Shown piece by piece: positions 9,187 through 17,448 of a stretch of DNA of 64,000 nucleotides; positions within the stretch are counted from its first letter, which is position 1, and each line of letters opens with the position of its first letter. The position numbers were made by a program, and so were the translations under genes. The notes under the pieces were generated by a model. That model searched no databases and was not told the DNA's origin. It was given only the letters and a program-made list of their open reading frames with translations. This stretch comes from Streptomyces caniscabiei (GTDB lineage: Bacteria; Actinomycetota; Actinomycetes; Streptomycetales; Streptomycetaceae): positions 631,958-695,957 of the forward strand of contig NZ_JABXWI010000001.1 in the NCBI RefSeq assembly GCF_014930365.1, read 5' to 3'.

Positions 9187-9534
9187 ATGAGCACGCAGGC
9201 CGACCACGGACACGAGCTGATCCCCCGCCCCGAGCAGACCGCCGACGCCCTGCGCGCGGCCCTCGCCGTCGTCGCCCCCGGTCGCCTGGAAGAGATGCAG
9301 ACCACCAAGGACGAAGCCTTCGCCAAGGCGGTCGAGTGGCAGTCCCTGAGCCCGGTACGAAGCTGGGTCCTCGTCTGGGCCCGGGACATCGAGATCGCCC
9401 GCCGGCCCGATCTGGCCGCCCGCCACGCCCGTGCGACGAGCAACCTGGAACACGAGGATCCCGTCGTCGCGCAGGAGGCGCTGCGGGAACTGGGCGCCGT
9501 CCTCGACGAGGCCATGAGGGCAGTCCGCGCGTGA
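9187..9534 (+). CDS. DUF6247-like protein, possible antitoxin
   Basis: The protein has 115 residues. The ATG at 9187 is preceded by GGAGG at 9176-9180. It is charged, mostly helical and cytoplasmic (LRAALAVVAPGRLEEMQTTKDEAF, WVLVWARDIEIARRPDL). It resembles the actinobacterial DUF6247 family, small proteins often found beside RelE/ParE-like genes. Its stop overlaps the GTG of the next gene (GTGA), so the pair is translationally coupled. An antitoxin role is inferred from gene order and size, not from a motif. Confidence 0.65.
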   Translation: MSTQADHGHELIPRPEQTADALRAALAVVAPGRLEEMQTTKDEAFAKAVEWQSLSPVRSWVLVWARDIEIARRPDLAARHARATSNLEHEDPVVAQEALRELGAVLDEAMRAVRA

Positions 9535-9788
9535 GCTGGAAGTGGGAGTACGCCTTCGGCGCCGAGGAAGCCGCCCGCACAGCCCCTTCGCGGTTTCTCG
9601 CAGGTGTAGCGAAGAAAGCGGATGAGCTGGTCAGGGCCGCCGAGGCGTTCCACGTCCACGGCCAAGCCCATGACGGGGTCGACCCGAAGGGCGGGGACAT
9701 CGTCGTTCCCGGCGGCATGTTCACCTACCAGGTCGTCGTGCGCGGCGAGCGGGTGTACGTCGTCCAGATCACCTATCTGGGGTTCTGA
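9531..9788 (+). CDS. small RelE/ParE-like protein, possible toxin
   Basis: The protein has 85 residues and starts at the GTG at 9531, overlapping the upstream stop by four bases (GTGA). The C-terminal half (GGMFTYQVVVRGERVYVVQI) has the alternating strand pattern of the RelE/ParE fold, where a strand with a basic residue is followed by a hydrophobic final strand. The N-terminal half is helical (RFLAGVAKKADELVRAAEAF). Coupling to a DUF6247-like gene supports a type II toxin-antitoxin pair. No catalytic residues are definable by eye. Its last 20 bases overlap the convergent gene that ends at 9769. Confidence 0.55.
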   Translation: MSWKWEYAFGAEEAARTAPSRFLAGVAKKADELVRAAEAFHVHGQAHDGVDPKGGDIVVPGGMFTYQVVVRGERVYVVQITYLGF

Positions 9789-10173
9789 GACACGGTGGCT
9801 CGGCCAGCGGGTCCCATTGCGGTCTGACCACGAACGCCCGCACGTCCCTCATCCACACGCCGTTCCCGTACGGCTCCACATCGCCCTCCACCGCCACCTC
9901 GAACCCGTCCAGCCACGCCGCGGTGGCGCTGTCCACGTCCTCCGGACGCAGTTCCACACGCACGCTGCGTACCCGCGACGCGTCCTCGTGGCGCAGCGAA
10001 CCGTAGATCGTGGCCTGACGGTCGTCCTGCCCGCTGAGCCGGGTGACCACCCCACGCAGGAGGGCGCCCTGCTCCCGAGCCGCCCGTTCGCGCAGTTCCC
10101 TCGCTCCTTCCTCCAGCATCCGCACGTGGAGTGGGGTGAGCGACACCGGGGGCGAGTCCTGTTCCATGGGCAT
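9769..10173 (-). CDS. hypothetical protein, possibly N-terminally truncated
   Basis: The protein has 134 residues from the ATG at 10173; an ATG at 10269 would add 32 residues. Neither has a strong ribosome-binding site. The first part is an amphipathic helix (LTPLHVRMLEEGARELRERAAREQ), the rest beta-rich (ATIYGSLRHEDASRVRSVRVELRPEDVDSA). I do not recognise it with confidence; it looks like the C-terminal domain of longer Streptomyces hypothetical proteins. It converges on the possible toxin gene and overlaps it by 20 bp. It may be a remnant. Confidence 0.45.
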   Translation of the reverse strand: MPMEQDSPPVSLTPLHVRMLEEGARELRERAAREQGALLRGVVTRLSGQDDRQATIYGSLRHEDASRVRSVRVELRPEDVDSATAAWLDGFEVAVEGDVEPYGNGVWMRDVRAFVVRPQWDPLAEPPCLRTPDR

Positions 10174-10395
10174 CTCGGGTGACCAGTCGAAGGCCAGTGA
10201 GAAGGACCGCCGACATCGAACGGCGTGGTGCTGCGTGACCCGTCCACGGTTGAGCCGCTCGTAGATCATTTCTGCTGGCTCATGGCACCTGAGAACGGGG
10301 TCATGCGTCTCGCGTGATGCCGGACAGAGCGGGACGACCCGGTCGGCCGGCCCCCTGCGTGAGGTGTGCCCGCGGACCCCCGTACCGCGGGCACG

Positions 10396-10440
10396 GTGAC
10401 ACCGTCCGGCCACCGGAGAAGGGTGGCCGGACGGCGTCAC
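10396..10440. terminator. 19-bp hairpin (one mismatch) after the pectate lyase gene
   Basis: The arms at 10396-10414 and 10422-10440 pair at 18 of 19 positions with a single A-C mismatch and a 7-nt loop. It lies 20 bp beyond the pectate lyase stop on the minus strand. Confidence 0.75.
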
Positions 10441-10460
10441 GCATTCGAGGGGCGGGGCGG

Positions 10461-11813
10461 CTAGGAGAGCGTGCCCGCGCCCGTCGTGCCGGTCAGGTCG
10501 GTCAGGAGGTCGGTGACCGTGGTCTGGAGACCGGCGGTGAGGGCCGGGGTCCAGTTGACGGTCGTCTTGATCTTCTTGGAGCTCGCGGCGTTGTACGCGG
10601 CGACGACGTCCGTGGCCTTGCCGTTGACGAGGTTGCCGGTGCCGGCGATCGAGCCCGTGCCGTCGCCGCTCAGCAGCTTGGCGACCTTCGCGTCGGCCGG
10701 GATCTTCCAGACGTTGCGCTCGGCGACGACCTGGGCCTTGGCGCGCGAGTCGATGCTGTACTTGGGCGCGTAGCCGTTGACCGTGGCGATGTCGTAGACG
10801 TTGTTGTAGAGGTGGATCTGGCCGATGCGGGCCAGCGGCGCCCGCTGCACGATCCCCTTCCACAGGTTGTGGTGGATCGTCACGCGCAGCTTGCCCGTGC
10901 TGTCGGTGTCGCTGGAGCCGATCAGCATCGTCTTGTCGTGGTTGAGGAACTGGTTGCGCTCGACGGTCACCAGGTCGGAGCCGTTGGTGATGTCCAACGC
11001 GCCGTCGTGGACCTGGTACTTGCGGCCGTAGTACGTCGCCTCGGTCTTGTCGAAGGTCGGCGCGTCGGTGAACGTGTTGTGGTCCGCCCAGACGTTGGTC
11101 GCGCCGCGCAGCGTGACGGAGTCGTAGTTGGAGTTCCACTCACCGGCCGAGCCGTCGGTCGGGTCCCACTGAGGGAAGCAGTCCTGGGTGTCCGCGAAGG
11201 TCAGGTTGCGGATGATGACGTTCTTGACGTTCTGGACCAGGACGCTGCCGCCGAGGATGCCGGCCTTGGTCCCGGGGACACCCACGATGGTGGTGTTGGA
11301 CGGCACCCTGAGGACGATGTTCTTCTTCTGCTTGTCCTGAGCGGCCTTGCGGGCGGTCTCCTGCGTGCCCGACGGGACCTTCTTGCCGTACTTCGCGGGA
11401 TCGAACGCCTTGAGGTAGGCGGAGAGCGAGTAGCCGGTGCCGGAGGCGTAGTCCGCGCAGGTCAGCTTCTTGCCGGAGTCGTTGGTGTTCGCGTCGATCG
11501 TGCCCTTGATCTTGATGATGCGGGGCGTGGTGTCGGTGGCGGAGCCCAGGGCCTTCACCAGTTGCGCCCGGGTGGACACCGTGAAGGTGTGCGCCGCGTC
11601 CGCCTTCGAGCCGCCGGTCGTACCGGAACCGGACGCCGCCCAGCCGTCCTTGGCGGGCAGCACCTGGTGGTACACGTCGGTGGGGCTGGCGCTGGCGTTC
11701 ATCACGAGGACGCCGGCGCCGACAGCGGCGGCCACGGCCGCGGCGGAGACCACGAGGGCCCGGCGCTTGCGGAGGGACCGGCGGTGGGACGGGCGCGGGG
11801 AGGCAGAGGCCAC
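10461..11813 (-). CDS. secreted pectate lyase (polysaccharide lyase family 1)
   Basis: Pectate lyases cleave polygalacturonate by beta-elimination outside the cell. The GTG at 11813 is preceded by AAGGA at seven bases and gives 450 residues. The signal peptide is long and basic (RRSLRKRRALVVSAAAVAAAVG). The right-handed parallel beta-helix of family 1 is recognisable from IIKIKGTIDA, SNTTIVGVPGTKAGILGG, VQNVKNVIIRNLTFAD, WDSVTLRGATNVWADHNTF-like strands, the calcium-site region DGALDITNGSDLVTVERNQF and the downstream HHNLWKGIVQRAPLARIG, which contains the catalytic-type Arg. The gene is monocistronic, with its own terminator. It suggests growth on plant cell wall material. Confidence 0.92.
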   Translation of the reverse strand: MASASPRPSHRRSLRKRRALVVSAAAVAAAVGAGVLVMNASASPTDVYHQVLPAKDGWAASGSGTTGGSKADAAHTFTVSTRAQLVKALGSATDTTPRIIKIKGTIDANTNDSGKKLTCADYASGTGYSLSAYLKAFDPAKYGKKVPSGTQETARKAAQDKQKKNIVLRVPSNTTIVGVPGTKAGILGGSVLVQNVKNVIIRNLTFADTQDCFPQWDPTDGSAGEWNSNYDSVTLRGATNVWADHNTFTDAPTFDKTEATYYGRKYQVHDGALDITNGSDLVTVERNQFLNHDKTMLIGSSDTDSTGKLRVTIHHNLWKGIVQRAPLARIGQIHLYNNVYDIATVNGYAPKYSIDSRAKAQVVAERNVWKIPADAKVAKLLSGDGTGSIAGTGNLVNGKATDVVAAYNAASSKKIKTTVNWTPALTAGLQTTVTDLLTDLTGTTGAGTLS

Positions 11814-11866
11814 GGATGAGTCCTTACGTAACGTACGTGATTCGGGAGAACACGTGGTTCGTGTGG

Positions 11867-11885
11867 AACCCCCGTGAAGGGGGTT
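11867..11885. promoter_or_regulatory. inverted repeat upstream of pectate lyase
   Basis: AACCCCC and GGGGGTT form 7-bp arms around a 5-nt spacer, about 55 bp upstream of the GTG start. It lies in the likely promoter or leader of the lyase gene and could be an operator. Which protein would bind is unknown. Confidence 0.35.
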
Positions 11886-12017
11886 ACGACTCATGTGTGG
11901 TCGCAGGGTTTTGAAAGGTTGCCGCCCCGATTCCGGGAATTCGGAGAGGAGTTGGCGGCCGCCCGGTGGGAGCGACGGCCGCCGTTCAGGGACGGGGCCC
12001 CTGGGGAGCCGGAGGCT

Positions 12018-12797
12018 TTACGGGTTCGGCGGCAGCGGCAGCGCAGCCAGCGGGCTCCAGCGCTCGTCCCAGACGAACGTGCCGCCCTGCGTGTCGCCGT
12101 GCGTCTCCCAGACGGCGCCGGCCGTGGTCACGACCTTGACCCAGGCGTCGTTGCCCTGGGCCGAGATCGAGATGGAGCAGGCGCCCGTGGGGAAGTTGTT
12201 GGGCCGGCCGTCGGGCAGATCGTCGTCCGTGAGGTCTTCCCAGACATAGGCGCCCTGCGGCTGCGGCGTCGGGTTGCTGTTCCGCCGCCCCGCGTACGCC
12301 CGCCCATCGGTGAGCACGGCGCTGTACTCCTCTGCGCCTGAGGGGGCGTAGCTGTCGATGTCGGAGCACGGCCCGGGGTCACCCTGGGGACCCGTCGGAC
12401 CCAGGGGACCCGTCGGACCCAGGGGACCCGTCGGGCCCTGGGGGCCGATCTCGCCCTGCTCACCGGGGACACCCTGTGGTCCGGTCGGTCCGGGAGGGCC
12501 CGCCGGCCCGGTCGGGCCGACCTTGCACCTGTCGGGCCGGCCCGCACTGCCCGTCTCGGCCTCCGCCTTGGGTTGCGGCTTCGGCTTCGGCTTGTGGCAG
12601 GGGTCGCCGTACGGCGCACCCGGAAGCGCGGCGGTGCCCGCCTCCGCGCCGGTGGCACGCGGCGTGGCGGCGGCCGGGTTCGCGGCGCCGGTGACGAGGA
12701 GGGCGAAGGCGGCGAGGGCGAGGGTGCCGCCGGCCAGCCGGGCGCCACGCACGGGGAACGGGCCGAGCGGGGCCCGTCTCCTGGGTTCAGAACTCAT
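12018..12797 (-). CDS. secreted collagen-like (GPT repeat) protein
   Basis: The protein has 259 residues; the ATG at 12797 follows AGGAG. A Sec signal peptide occupies about residues 1-45 ([19 protein letters not shown]). A Lys/Pro run ([13 protein letters not shown]) leads to about 16 consecutive Gly-X-Y triplets such as [20 protein letters not shown], the collagen signature. A C-terminal domain of about 100 residues with two Cys and several Trp follows. Bacterial collagen-like proteins form triple helices and commonly act at the surface or in spore or exosporium layers. The low repeat number implies a short rod with a globular head. The codons for the repeats are very similar, indicating growth by duplication. 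Confidence 0.85.
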   Translation of the reverse strand: MSSEPRRRAPLGPFPVRGARLAGGTLALAAFALLVTGAANPAAATPRATGAEAGTAALPGAPYGDPCHKPKPKPQPKAEAETGSAGRPDRCKVGPTGPAGPPGPTGPQGVPGEQGEIGPQGPTGPLGPTGPLGPTGPQGDPGPCSDIDSYAPSGAEEYSAVLTDGRAYAGRRNSNPTPQPQGAYVWEDLTDDDLPDGRPNNFPTGACSISISAQGNDAWVKVVTTAGAVWETHGDTQGGTFVWDERWSPLAALPLPPNP

Positions 12798-12966
12798 GCA
12801 CTGCTCCTTGATCCGAATCAGTTCGACGATGTCCGGAAGCCGGGTCGGGGCTTCCCAGGACGGCATCGGATCCGGAAGGCAGCGCCCTGAGGGCCCGGCG
12901 GCATGATTAACGGATCAGCCCAACAGTGTGACGCCGATGGCCGCGTACGCACGGGCGAATCGTGGG

Positions 12967-13320
12967 CTACTTGATGTGCTCCATCACCTCCAGGAACTCC
13001 TTCGTCGGGGAGAACTCGACGACCTCGACGTCCTCCAGGGCTTCCGGGGAGTGGCCGGGGGCCCAGTAGTAGACCTGGCCCGCCTCGTAGAAGTCCTCGC
13101 CGTCCTTGGTGCGCATCCTCAGCCGGCCGCTGAGGACCTGGCCCCAGTGCGGGCACTGGCACAGGTCGTCCGGCAGCCCCTTGAACGCGGGGGCCATGTC
13201 GGTGCCCTGGGGGAGCTTGATGAAGGCGACGGACATACCGCCGCCGAGCTCCTGGACGCGTACCTCTAGACCGTCGCCCTCGATCACCACGGGGGCTTCC
13301 GTCCGCGTGACTGCCGTCAT
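12967..13320 (-). CDS. cupin-domain protein
   Basis: The protein has 117 residues; the ATG at 13320 follows GGAGG. A single cupin barrel is visible: LCQCPHWGQVLSGRLRMRTKDGEDFYEAGQVYYWAPGHSPEA, with motif 1 carrying a His (CPHWG) and motif 2 (the glycine after YYWAP and His in GHSPEA). The metal ligands are sparser than in classic cupins, so it may bind a small ligand rather than catalyse. No signal peptide is present. The gene is alone on this strand and has no obvious pathway partner. Confidence 0.8.
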   Translation of the reverse strand: MTAVTRTEAPVVIEGDGLEVRVQELGGGMSVAFIKLPQGTDMAPAFKGLPDDLCQCPHWGQVLSGRLRMRTKDGEDFYEAGQVYYWAPGHSPEALEDVEVVEFSPTKEFLEVMEHIK

Positions 13321-13804
13321 GATTCCTCCACGACCAGATCACTGCGGGGTCTGTGCGATCTCCGCTTCTCCATCCAGTCTGCGCCCGTCCCGCACACACC
13401 TCGAATCGGGGTGACATGCGTCACGACCGAATTGCACACGATGGAACCGTTCGATCCGTTTCGCCAAAGCGACAAATCCCGCCCCTCGAATGCCCATCCG
13501 GCATTTGCCGCACAGACGGCGAATCCAACTGATCGTCCGGGGCGGCGACTCCCGCGGCGTCGCCGTCGGAGCAACGGCTTTCTGCCTGGTCCCAGGGCGG
13601 GTTCGGGCGCTCGGGCGTGGACGGCGCCCCACCGCGGACGTACGTCCCGACCCTCTCGGAACGCCTCACCGACGCTCCCCGGCGGCAGCACACGTGTTCG
13701 TTGCCCGGTGCGGCGAGGGGTCCCCATAATGACCGGGCTCACCAGGGCCACGGCCTGCCAAGGGGTCGATTGCGTCGAAGTCGGACCATTCAGTGAGGCC
13801 ACGT
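13321..13804. other. divergent intergenic region
   Basis: This stretch of 484 bp separates the cupin gene (leftward) from a CAP-domain gene (rightward) and should hold both promoters. A small inverted repeat AATGC-(7)-GCATT lies near 13487-13505. GC content appears lower around 13420-13510 than in flanking genes. I see no gene in it. Confidence 0.5.
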
Positions 13805-14659
13805 ATGACACGCACGAGACGAACGAACAGTCACCGCCGTAGGACGAAACGGTCGGCGGCGGGGCAGCCGAGGACGACACGCCGGAAGATAGCCGTCGCC
13901 ACCGCCTTCGTGGTGGCCGTGGGCGCCATCGGCATCCCCACGGCCGCGTGGGCCGGCGGGGTCGGGCTGGGCGACTGGAGCAACGTGGCCTCCTCCTGGT
14001 GGGGAGGGGAGAAGCGGGAGCCGGCTCCGGCCACGCCGTCACGCACCCCCTCCGCGTCCGCGACGCCTTCCGCCGAGAGCGCCCCGGACACCCCGGAGAG
14101 CTCCCCGAGTCCGTCGCGTTCCAAGGCCAAGTCGAGCCCGTCTCCCTCCAAGTCCGCCAAGCCGAAGGCCAAGTCCACCCCCGAGGCCGCCGACACGCCC
14201 GACAGGACCACGCCCCCGCCGAGCGCCCCGAAGGCCACCCAGGCCGAGCGCGCTCCGGCCGCCTCCACCGGCAACGCGGCCTCCGGTCCCACGGCCCAGG
14301 TGCTGAACCTGGTCAACGCCGAACGCGCGAAGGCCGGTTGCTCGCCGGTGACCGTGGACGCCAAGCTGACCAAGGCGGCCCAGGACCACAGCCAGGACAT
14401 GGCCGACCACCAGAACATGTCCCACACCGGCTCCGACGGCTCGGACATGAGCGAGCGGCTCTCCCGGGTCGGGTACGCGTTCCGCTCGGCGGGTGAGAAC
14501 GTCGCCGCCGGGTACGGCACCGCCGAGAGCGTCATGGACGGCTGGATGAACAGCCCCGGCCACAAGGCGAACATCCTCAACTGCGGTTTCAAGGAGATCG
14601 GCATCGGCCTGGCCCAGCCGGGCAACTACTGGACCCAGAACTTCGGAACGCAGGCCTAG
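13805..14659 (+). CDS. secreted CAP/SCP-domain protein with Ser/Pro/Lys linker
   Basis: The protein has 284 residues. The ATG at 13805 is favoured by GAGG at 13795-13798; a GTG at 13793 is a weaker choice. After a basic N-terminus, TRRKIAVATAFVVAVGAIG is the export segment. Residues about 75-150 are a low-complexity Ser/Pro/Lys linker, and about 160-284 are a CAP (SCP/PR-1-like) domain: VLNLVNAERAKAGCSPVTVD, HSQDMADHQNMSHTGSDGSD, SAGENVAAGY, WMNSPGHKANILNCGFKEIG. The conserved His and Glu of the CAP cavity are present. Such domains bind lipids or act in the cell envelope. A second, different CAP gene lies at 18350. Confidence 0.88.
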   Translation: MTRTRRTNSHRRRTKRSAAGQPRTTRRKIAVATAFVVAVGAIGIPTAAWAGGVGLGDWSNVASSWWGGEKREPAPATPSRTPSASATPSAESAPDTPESSPSPSRSKAKSSPSPSKSAKPKAKSTPEAADTPDRTTPPPSAPKATQAERAPAASTGNAASGPTAQVLNLVNAERAKAGCSPVTVDAKLTKAAQDHSQDMADHQNMSHTGSDGSDMSERLSRVGYAFRSAGENVAAGYGTAESVMDGWMNSPGHKANILNCGFKEIGIGLAQPGNYWTQNFGTQA

Positions 14660-14662
14660 CCT

Positions 14663-14726
14663 CCGGGGCCGGTAGCGGCACCGTCCCGACGACCGGGTCG
14701 TCCGACGGTGCCGCTACTGGCCCCGG
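14663..14726. terminator. 23-bp hairpin between convergent genes
   Basis: The arms at 14663-14685 and 14704-14726 pair at all 23 positions if one G-U pair is allowed, with an 18-nt loop. It sits between the CAP gene and the oppositely oriented carbohydrate-binding gene and its right arm includes the latter's stop codon at 14714-14716. It should terminate both transcripts. Confidence 0.8.
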
Positions 14727-16621
14727 CCGCCGCCCGGACCGCCTCCGAAGCCGCCTTCCGGAGCCTCGCCCGCCGTGGCGGTGGCGATCTTCTCCGCCGA
14801 GCCGAGCTTGCCGGAACCGGCGAGGCCCCCGGTGTCCGAGCCGGAGGTGGAGCCGCCGGCGTACACGCCGTACTCCTCGCCGCTCTCGATCCCGGCGCCC
14901 GAGTACACGACGTTCTGGATGGTCTTCGACGTCACGTACGAGGCGACGATGTCGCCGTCCGCGTCGACGATGTGCAGGGTGGTGCCCGCCTCGACCGACG
15001 CGTCCAGGGTCGCCGACAGCCAGCCCTGCTCCGACTCCTCGTCCGGGGCGACGACCATGCCCGCACTGCCGGACGCGAGCAGCGTGCCGCCGCTGACGGT
15101 GAAGCTGCCGTTGACGTCGAGCGCCCCGTTGCCGCCCGCCTCGGGGCCGTTGACGACGATCGTGCCGCCCGTGATCTCGGCGGTGCCGTTGGAGTCGAAG
15201 CCGTCGCCCTGGGAGTTCAGGACGAGCGTGCCGCCGGTGACCTTGGCGGTGTAGTCGCCGACCTCCATGCCGCCGCCCCCGCCACCGGGACCACCGCCCC
15301 GGCCGCCCTGCGCGTTCGCGTCCTCCTCCGACGTCGCCTCGCTGCCGGAGGCGTTGACGCCGTCGTCGTCGGAGGTGACGTGCGACGTACCGCCCCTGAC
15401 CAGGATGTCCTTGCCCTCAAGGCCCTCGCCCGAGCCCGTGATGTCCAGGGTGCCGTCGCTGATGACCAGGTCGCCCTCGGCGTGGATGCCGTCGTCGCCG
15501 GCCGCGAGGGTGACGTCGGCGCCGTTCAGATGGACGGCCGCGTCGCCGTGCAGCGCGTCGGCGGAGGCGTTCACGTCGACCGTGCCGCCCTCCAGCACCG
15601 TGATCACCCCCGACTTCAGCCCGTGCGCCGAGGTGTCGTCGGAGGCCTCGGCCCGCACGGTCAGCTCACCGCCGGTGACGACGAGGTCGGTGGCGGCGTC
15701 CACGGCGTCACCGTTCGCGGTGACGGAGACCGTGCCGCCGTCGACGGCGATGTAACCGGCGTCCTCGTCGTCCGCGTTGTCGGACTTCAGCCCGTCTCCC
15801 TTCGCCGTCACGGTGACCGAGCCGCCGTTCACGACCAGGTAGTCCTTGCCCCGGATGCCGTCGTCGGCGGCCTCGACGGTGAGGGTCCCGCCCTCGACGA
15901 GCAGACCGTCCTTGCCGGCGATCGCGTCGTTGCCGTTCCCCTCCACGGTCAGCGAGCCGCTGCCGCCGATCGTCAGGTCGCCCGCGCTGTAGAGGGCGGC
16001 GTTCGCCTCGGCGTCCTCGGCGTAGGAGTCGGTGTCGCTCAGCTTGTTCTCGCTGCCGTCGGCGAGGACGACGACGAGCCGTTCCACCTCGGTCGCGGCG
16101 ACGGCCGACCCGGAGGAGCTGGAGATGTCGGCGCCGTCCAGGACGAGCTTCACGGTCGCCTCGGGGGCGGTGATCACGATCTGCCCGTCGTCGAGGGACC
16201 CGCTCAGCAGGTACGTCCCGCCGGCGGTGATGGTGACGGTGGAGCCGTCGACGTCCACGCCCTTGCCGTCGGCGGAGGCCGAGTCGCCCTTCAGTTCGAT
16301 GGCGACGGCGTCCGACTGCTCGTACGCGGTGTCGCCGTCCTCGGCGTGCGTCTCCTCGTTGTCGGCGAGGACGGCCGCCGCGTTCCGCGTACCGTCCACG
16401 GCCGCCGCCGCGCTCGCGCTCGCCGAGGAGTCGGACGACGCCGAGCCGGAGTCGCTCCCGGCGGAGCACCCGGCCAGCGCGGCGGTCGCGAGGACGACGG
16501 AGGCGAGGGCACCCGCGGCCCTCGTACGCAGCGCGCGTGCCCTTCTCCTCCACGAGGTCCCACGGATGTTCATACGGCGGTTCATGCGGCGGTTCATGCG
16601 GCGGTTCATGCGGATGTCCAT
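14714..16621 (-). CDS. carbohydrate-binding lipoprotein (DUF4353/Cthe_2159 family)
   Basis: The ATG at 16621 follows GGGAG at six bases and gives 635 residues, but four further in-frame ATGs follow at 12-base intervals (MDIRMNRRMNRRMNRRMNIR). A lipobox (ATAALAGC) near residue 50 predicts a lipid-anchored exported protein. The rest is a right-handed beta-helix built from recurring motifs such as GNDAIAGKDGLLVEGGTLTV and DDGIRGKDYLVVNGGSVTV, the DUF4353 signature; the founding member Cthe_2159 binds cellulose-like and acidic sugars. Near residue 435 is a Gly-rich insert, and the C-terminus is Gly-rich. It is the third gene of an operon with DUF4956 and VTC genes, overlapping the VTC gene by 16 bp. 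Confidence 0.85.
   Translation of the reverse strand: MDIRMNRRMNRRMNRRMNIRGTSWRRRARALRTRAAGALASVVLATAALAGCSAGSDSGSASSDSSASASAAAAVDGTRNAAAVLADNEETHAEDGDTAYEQSDAVAIELKGDSASADGKGVDVDGSTVTITAGGTYLLSGSLDDGQIVITAPEATVKLVLDGADISSSSGSAVAATEVERLVVVLADGSENKLSDTDSYAEDAEANAALYSAGDLTIGGSGSLTVEGNGNDAIAGKDGLLVEGGTLTVEAADDGIRGKDYLVVNGGSVTVTAKGDGLKSDNADDEDAGYIAVDGGTVSVTANGDAVDAATDLVVTGGELTVRAEASDDTSAHGLKSGVITVLEGGTVDVNASADALHGDAAVHLNGADVTLAAGDDGIHAEGDLVISDGTLDITGSGEGLEGKDILVRGGTSHVTSDDDGVNASGSEATSEEDANAQGGRGGGPGGGGGGMEVGDYTAKVTGGTLVLNSQGDGFDSNGTAEITGGTIVVNGPEAGGNGALDVNGSFTVSGGTLLASGSAGMVVAPDEESEQGWLSATLDASVEAGTTLHIVDADGDIVASYVTSKTIQNVVYSGAGIESGEEYGVYAGGSTSGSDTGGLAGSGKLGSAEKIATATAGEAPEGGFGGGPGGGRGQ
16573..16621 (-). 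repeat. 12-bp tandem repeat carrying successive in-frame ATG codons
   Basis: On the minus strand the unit ATGAACCGCCGC is present three times, flanked by related ATGGACATCCGT and ATGAACATCCGT units. This gives in-frame ATGs at 16621, 16609, 16597, 16585 and 16573. Only 16621 has a well-placed ribosome-binding site. Copy-number change would alter N-terminus length without shifting the frame. Confidence 0.8.
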
Positions 16622-17448
16622 ACGAGGCTCCCGTTCAGTGCCGGTGCGGTGGGGAAGTGGCGCCGCAGGACGGGCAGCCAGCGGTTGGCGGGCAGGTCGG
16701 GCCGCAGCGCGGCGAGCCCGGTGCCGTACTTGGAGACCGGGCAGGGCCGGTGCCGCAGCGACCACAGCAGCCGGTCGGCGCCCGATCCGGCGCGGCCCGC
16801 CTTGGTCTCGACGATGGTCCGCTCGGGGGTGCGCAGCGCGGTGCCGTCGGGCAACGCCCAGGTCAGGTCGGTGTCGACGGTGACCCGGCTGCCACTGCCC
16901 GGCAGGAAGAGGGTGGTGCGGAGGTAGCGGGTGGTGAGCGCCGGCACCAGGCGGAAGCCGCGGGAGTCGATGCCCTCGGCGCGCAGCACGCCGTCGACGT
17001 ACGCCCGCGCCTCGTGGCCCAGCCGCCCCGGCTCCCCGTCGTACGGGACACGCTGCTTGACGGTGGTGCCGCGCGGGCCGCGCGTCTTGACCTCCAGGAA
17101 GTGCTGCCCGGACGCCAGGTAGGTCCGTATCCGCAGCTTGAAGCGGCGCCGGCGGCGGTGGGCCGCGGCACGGTAGCCGTGCAGTTCCGGGGTGTCGAAG
17201 TACACGGACCGGTACGCGAACTGCCGCGCGCCGTCGACCTCCAGCACCTGCACTCCCCCGGTCTCGACTTCGCTCGACCGGGAGGGGCCCCCACCCTCCA
17301 GCCCTCCGACGACGAAGGGCAGGTCGGAGAGGGGCAGCATGTACTTGCGGTCCACCCGGGTCAGCAACTCGGCACGGTCGACGAGTTCGTCGAGGCCGAT
17401 GGGGCGCAGCGCCCCGAACACGGGCGCGACGGAGTCCAGGGCCGTCAC
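16606..17448 (-). CDS. VTC-domain protein (polyphosphate polymerase-like)
   Basis: The protein has 280 residues and starts with a GTG at 17448 that overlaps the upstream stop (GTGA). VTC-type domains form a tunnel of strands with conserved basic and acidic residues that in yeast Vtc4 polymerises ATP into polyphosphate. Here LLTRVDRKYMLPLSDLPFVV, RSVYFDTPELHGYRAA, RRFKLRIRTYLASGQHFLEVKT and RTIVETKAGRAGS provide the expected Lys, Arg and Glu pattern. No signal peptide is seen. Coupling on both sides to DUF4956 and the DUF4353 lipoprotein defines an operon. The bacterial substrate is not established; polyphosphate synthesis is an inference from the fold. Confidence 0.88.
   Translation of the reverse strand: MTALDSVAPVFGALRPIGLDELVDRAELLTRVDRKYMLPLSDLPFVVGGLEGGGPSRSSEVETGGVQVLEVDGARQFAYRSVYFDTPELHGYRAAAHRRRRRFKLRIRTYLASGQHFLEVKTRGPRGTTVKQRVPYDGEPGRLGHEARAYVDGVLRAEGIDSRGFRLVPALTTRYLRTTLFLPGSGSRVTVDTDLTWALPDGTALRTPERTIVETKAGRAGSGADRLLWSLRHRPCPVSKYGTGLAALRPDLPANRWLPVLRRHFPTAPALNGSLVWTSA

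Noticed and set aside
12358..12906. Plus-strand [12 protein letters not shown] repeats
   Set aside because: They are the reverse reading of the collagen-like gene; the minus strand has the signal peptide, ribosome-binding site and globular head.
13600..13804. c-di-AMP (ydaO-type) riboswitch before the CAP gene
   Set aside because: Cell-wall protein genes in Streptomyces sometimes carry it, but no matching conserved core was found by eye.
13411..13842. Open frames in the cupin-CAP intergenic region
   Set aside because: Codon use is poor, they overlap the CAP gene start and no ribosome-binding site is present.
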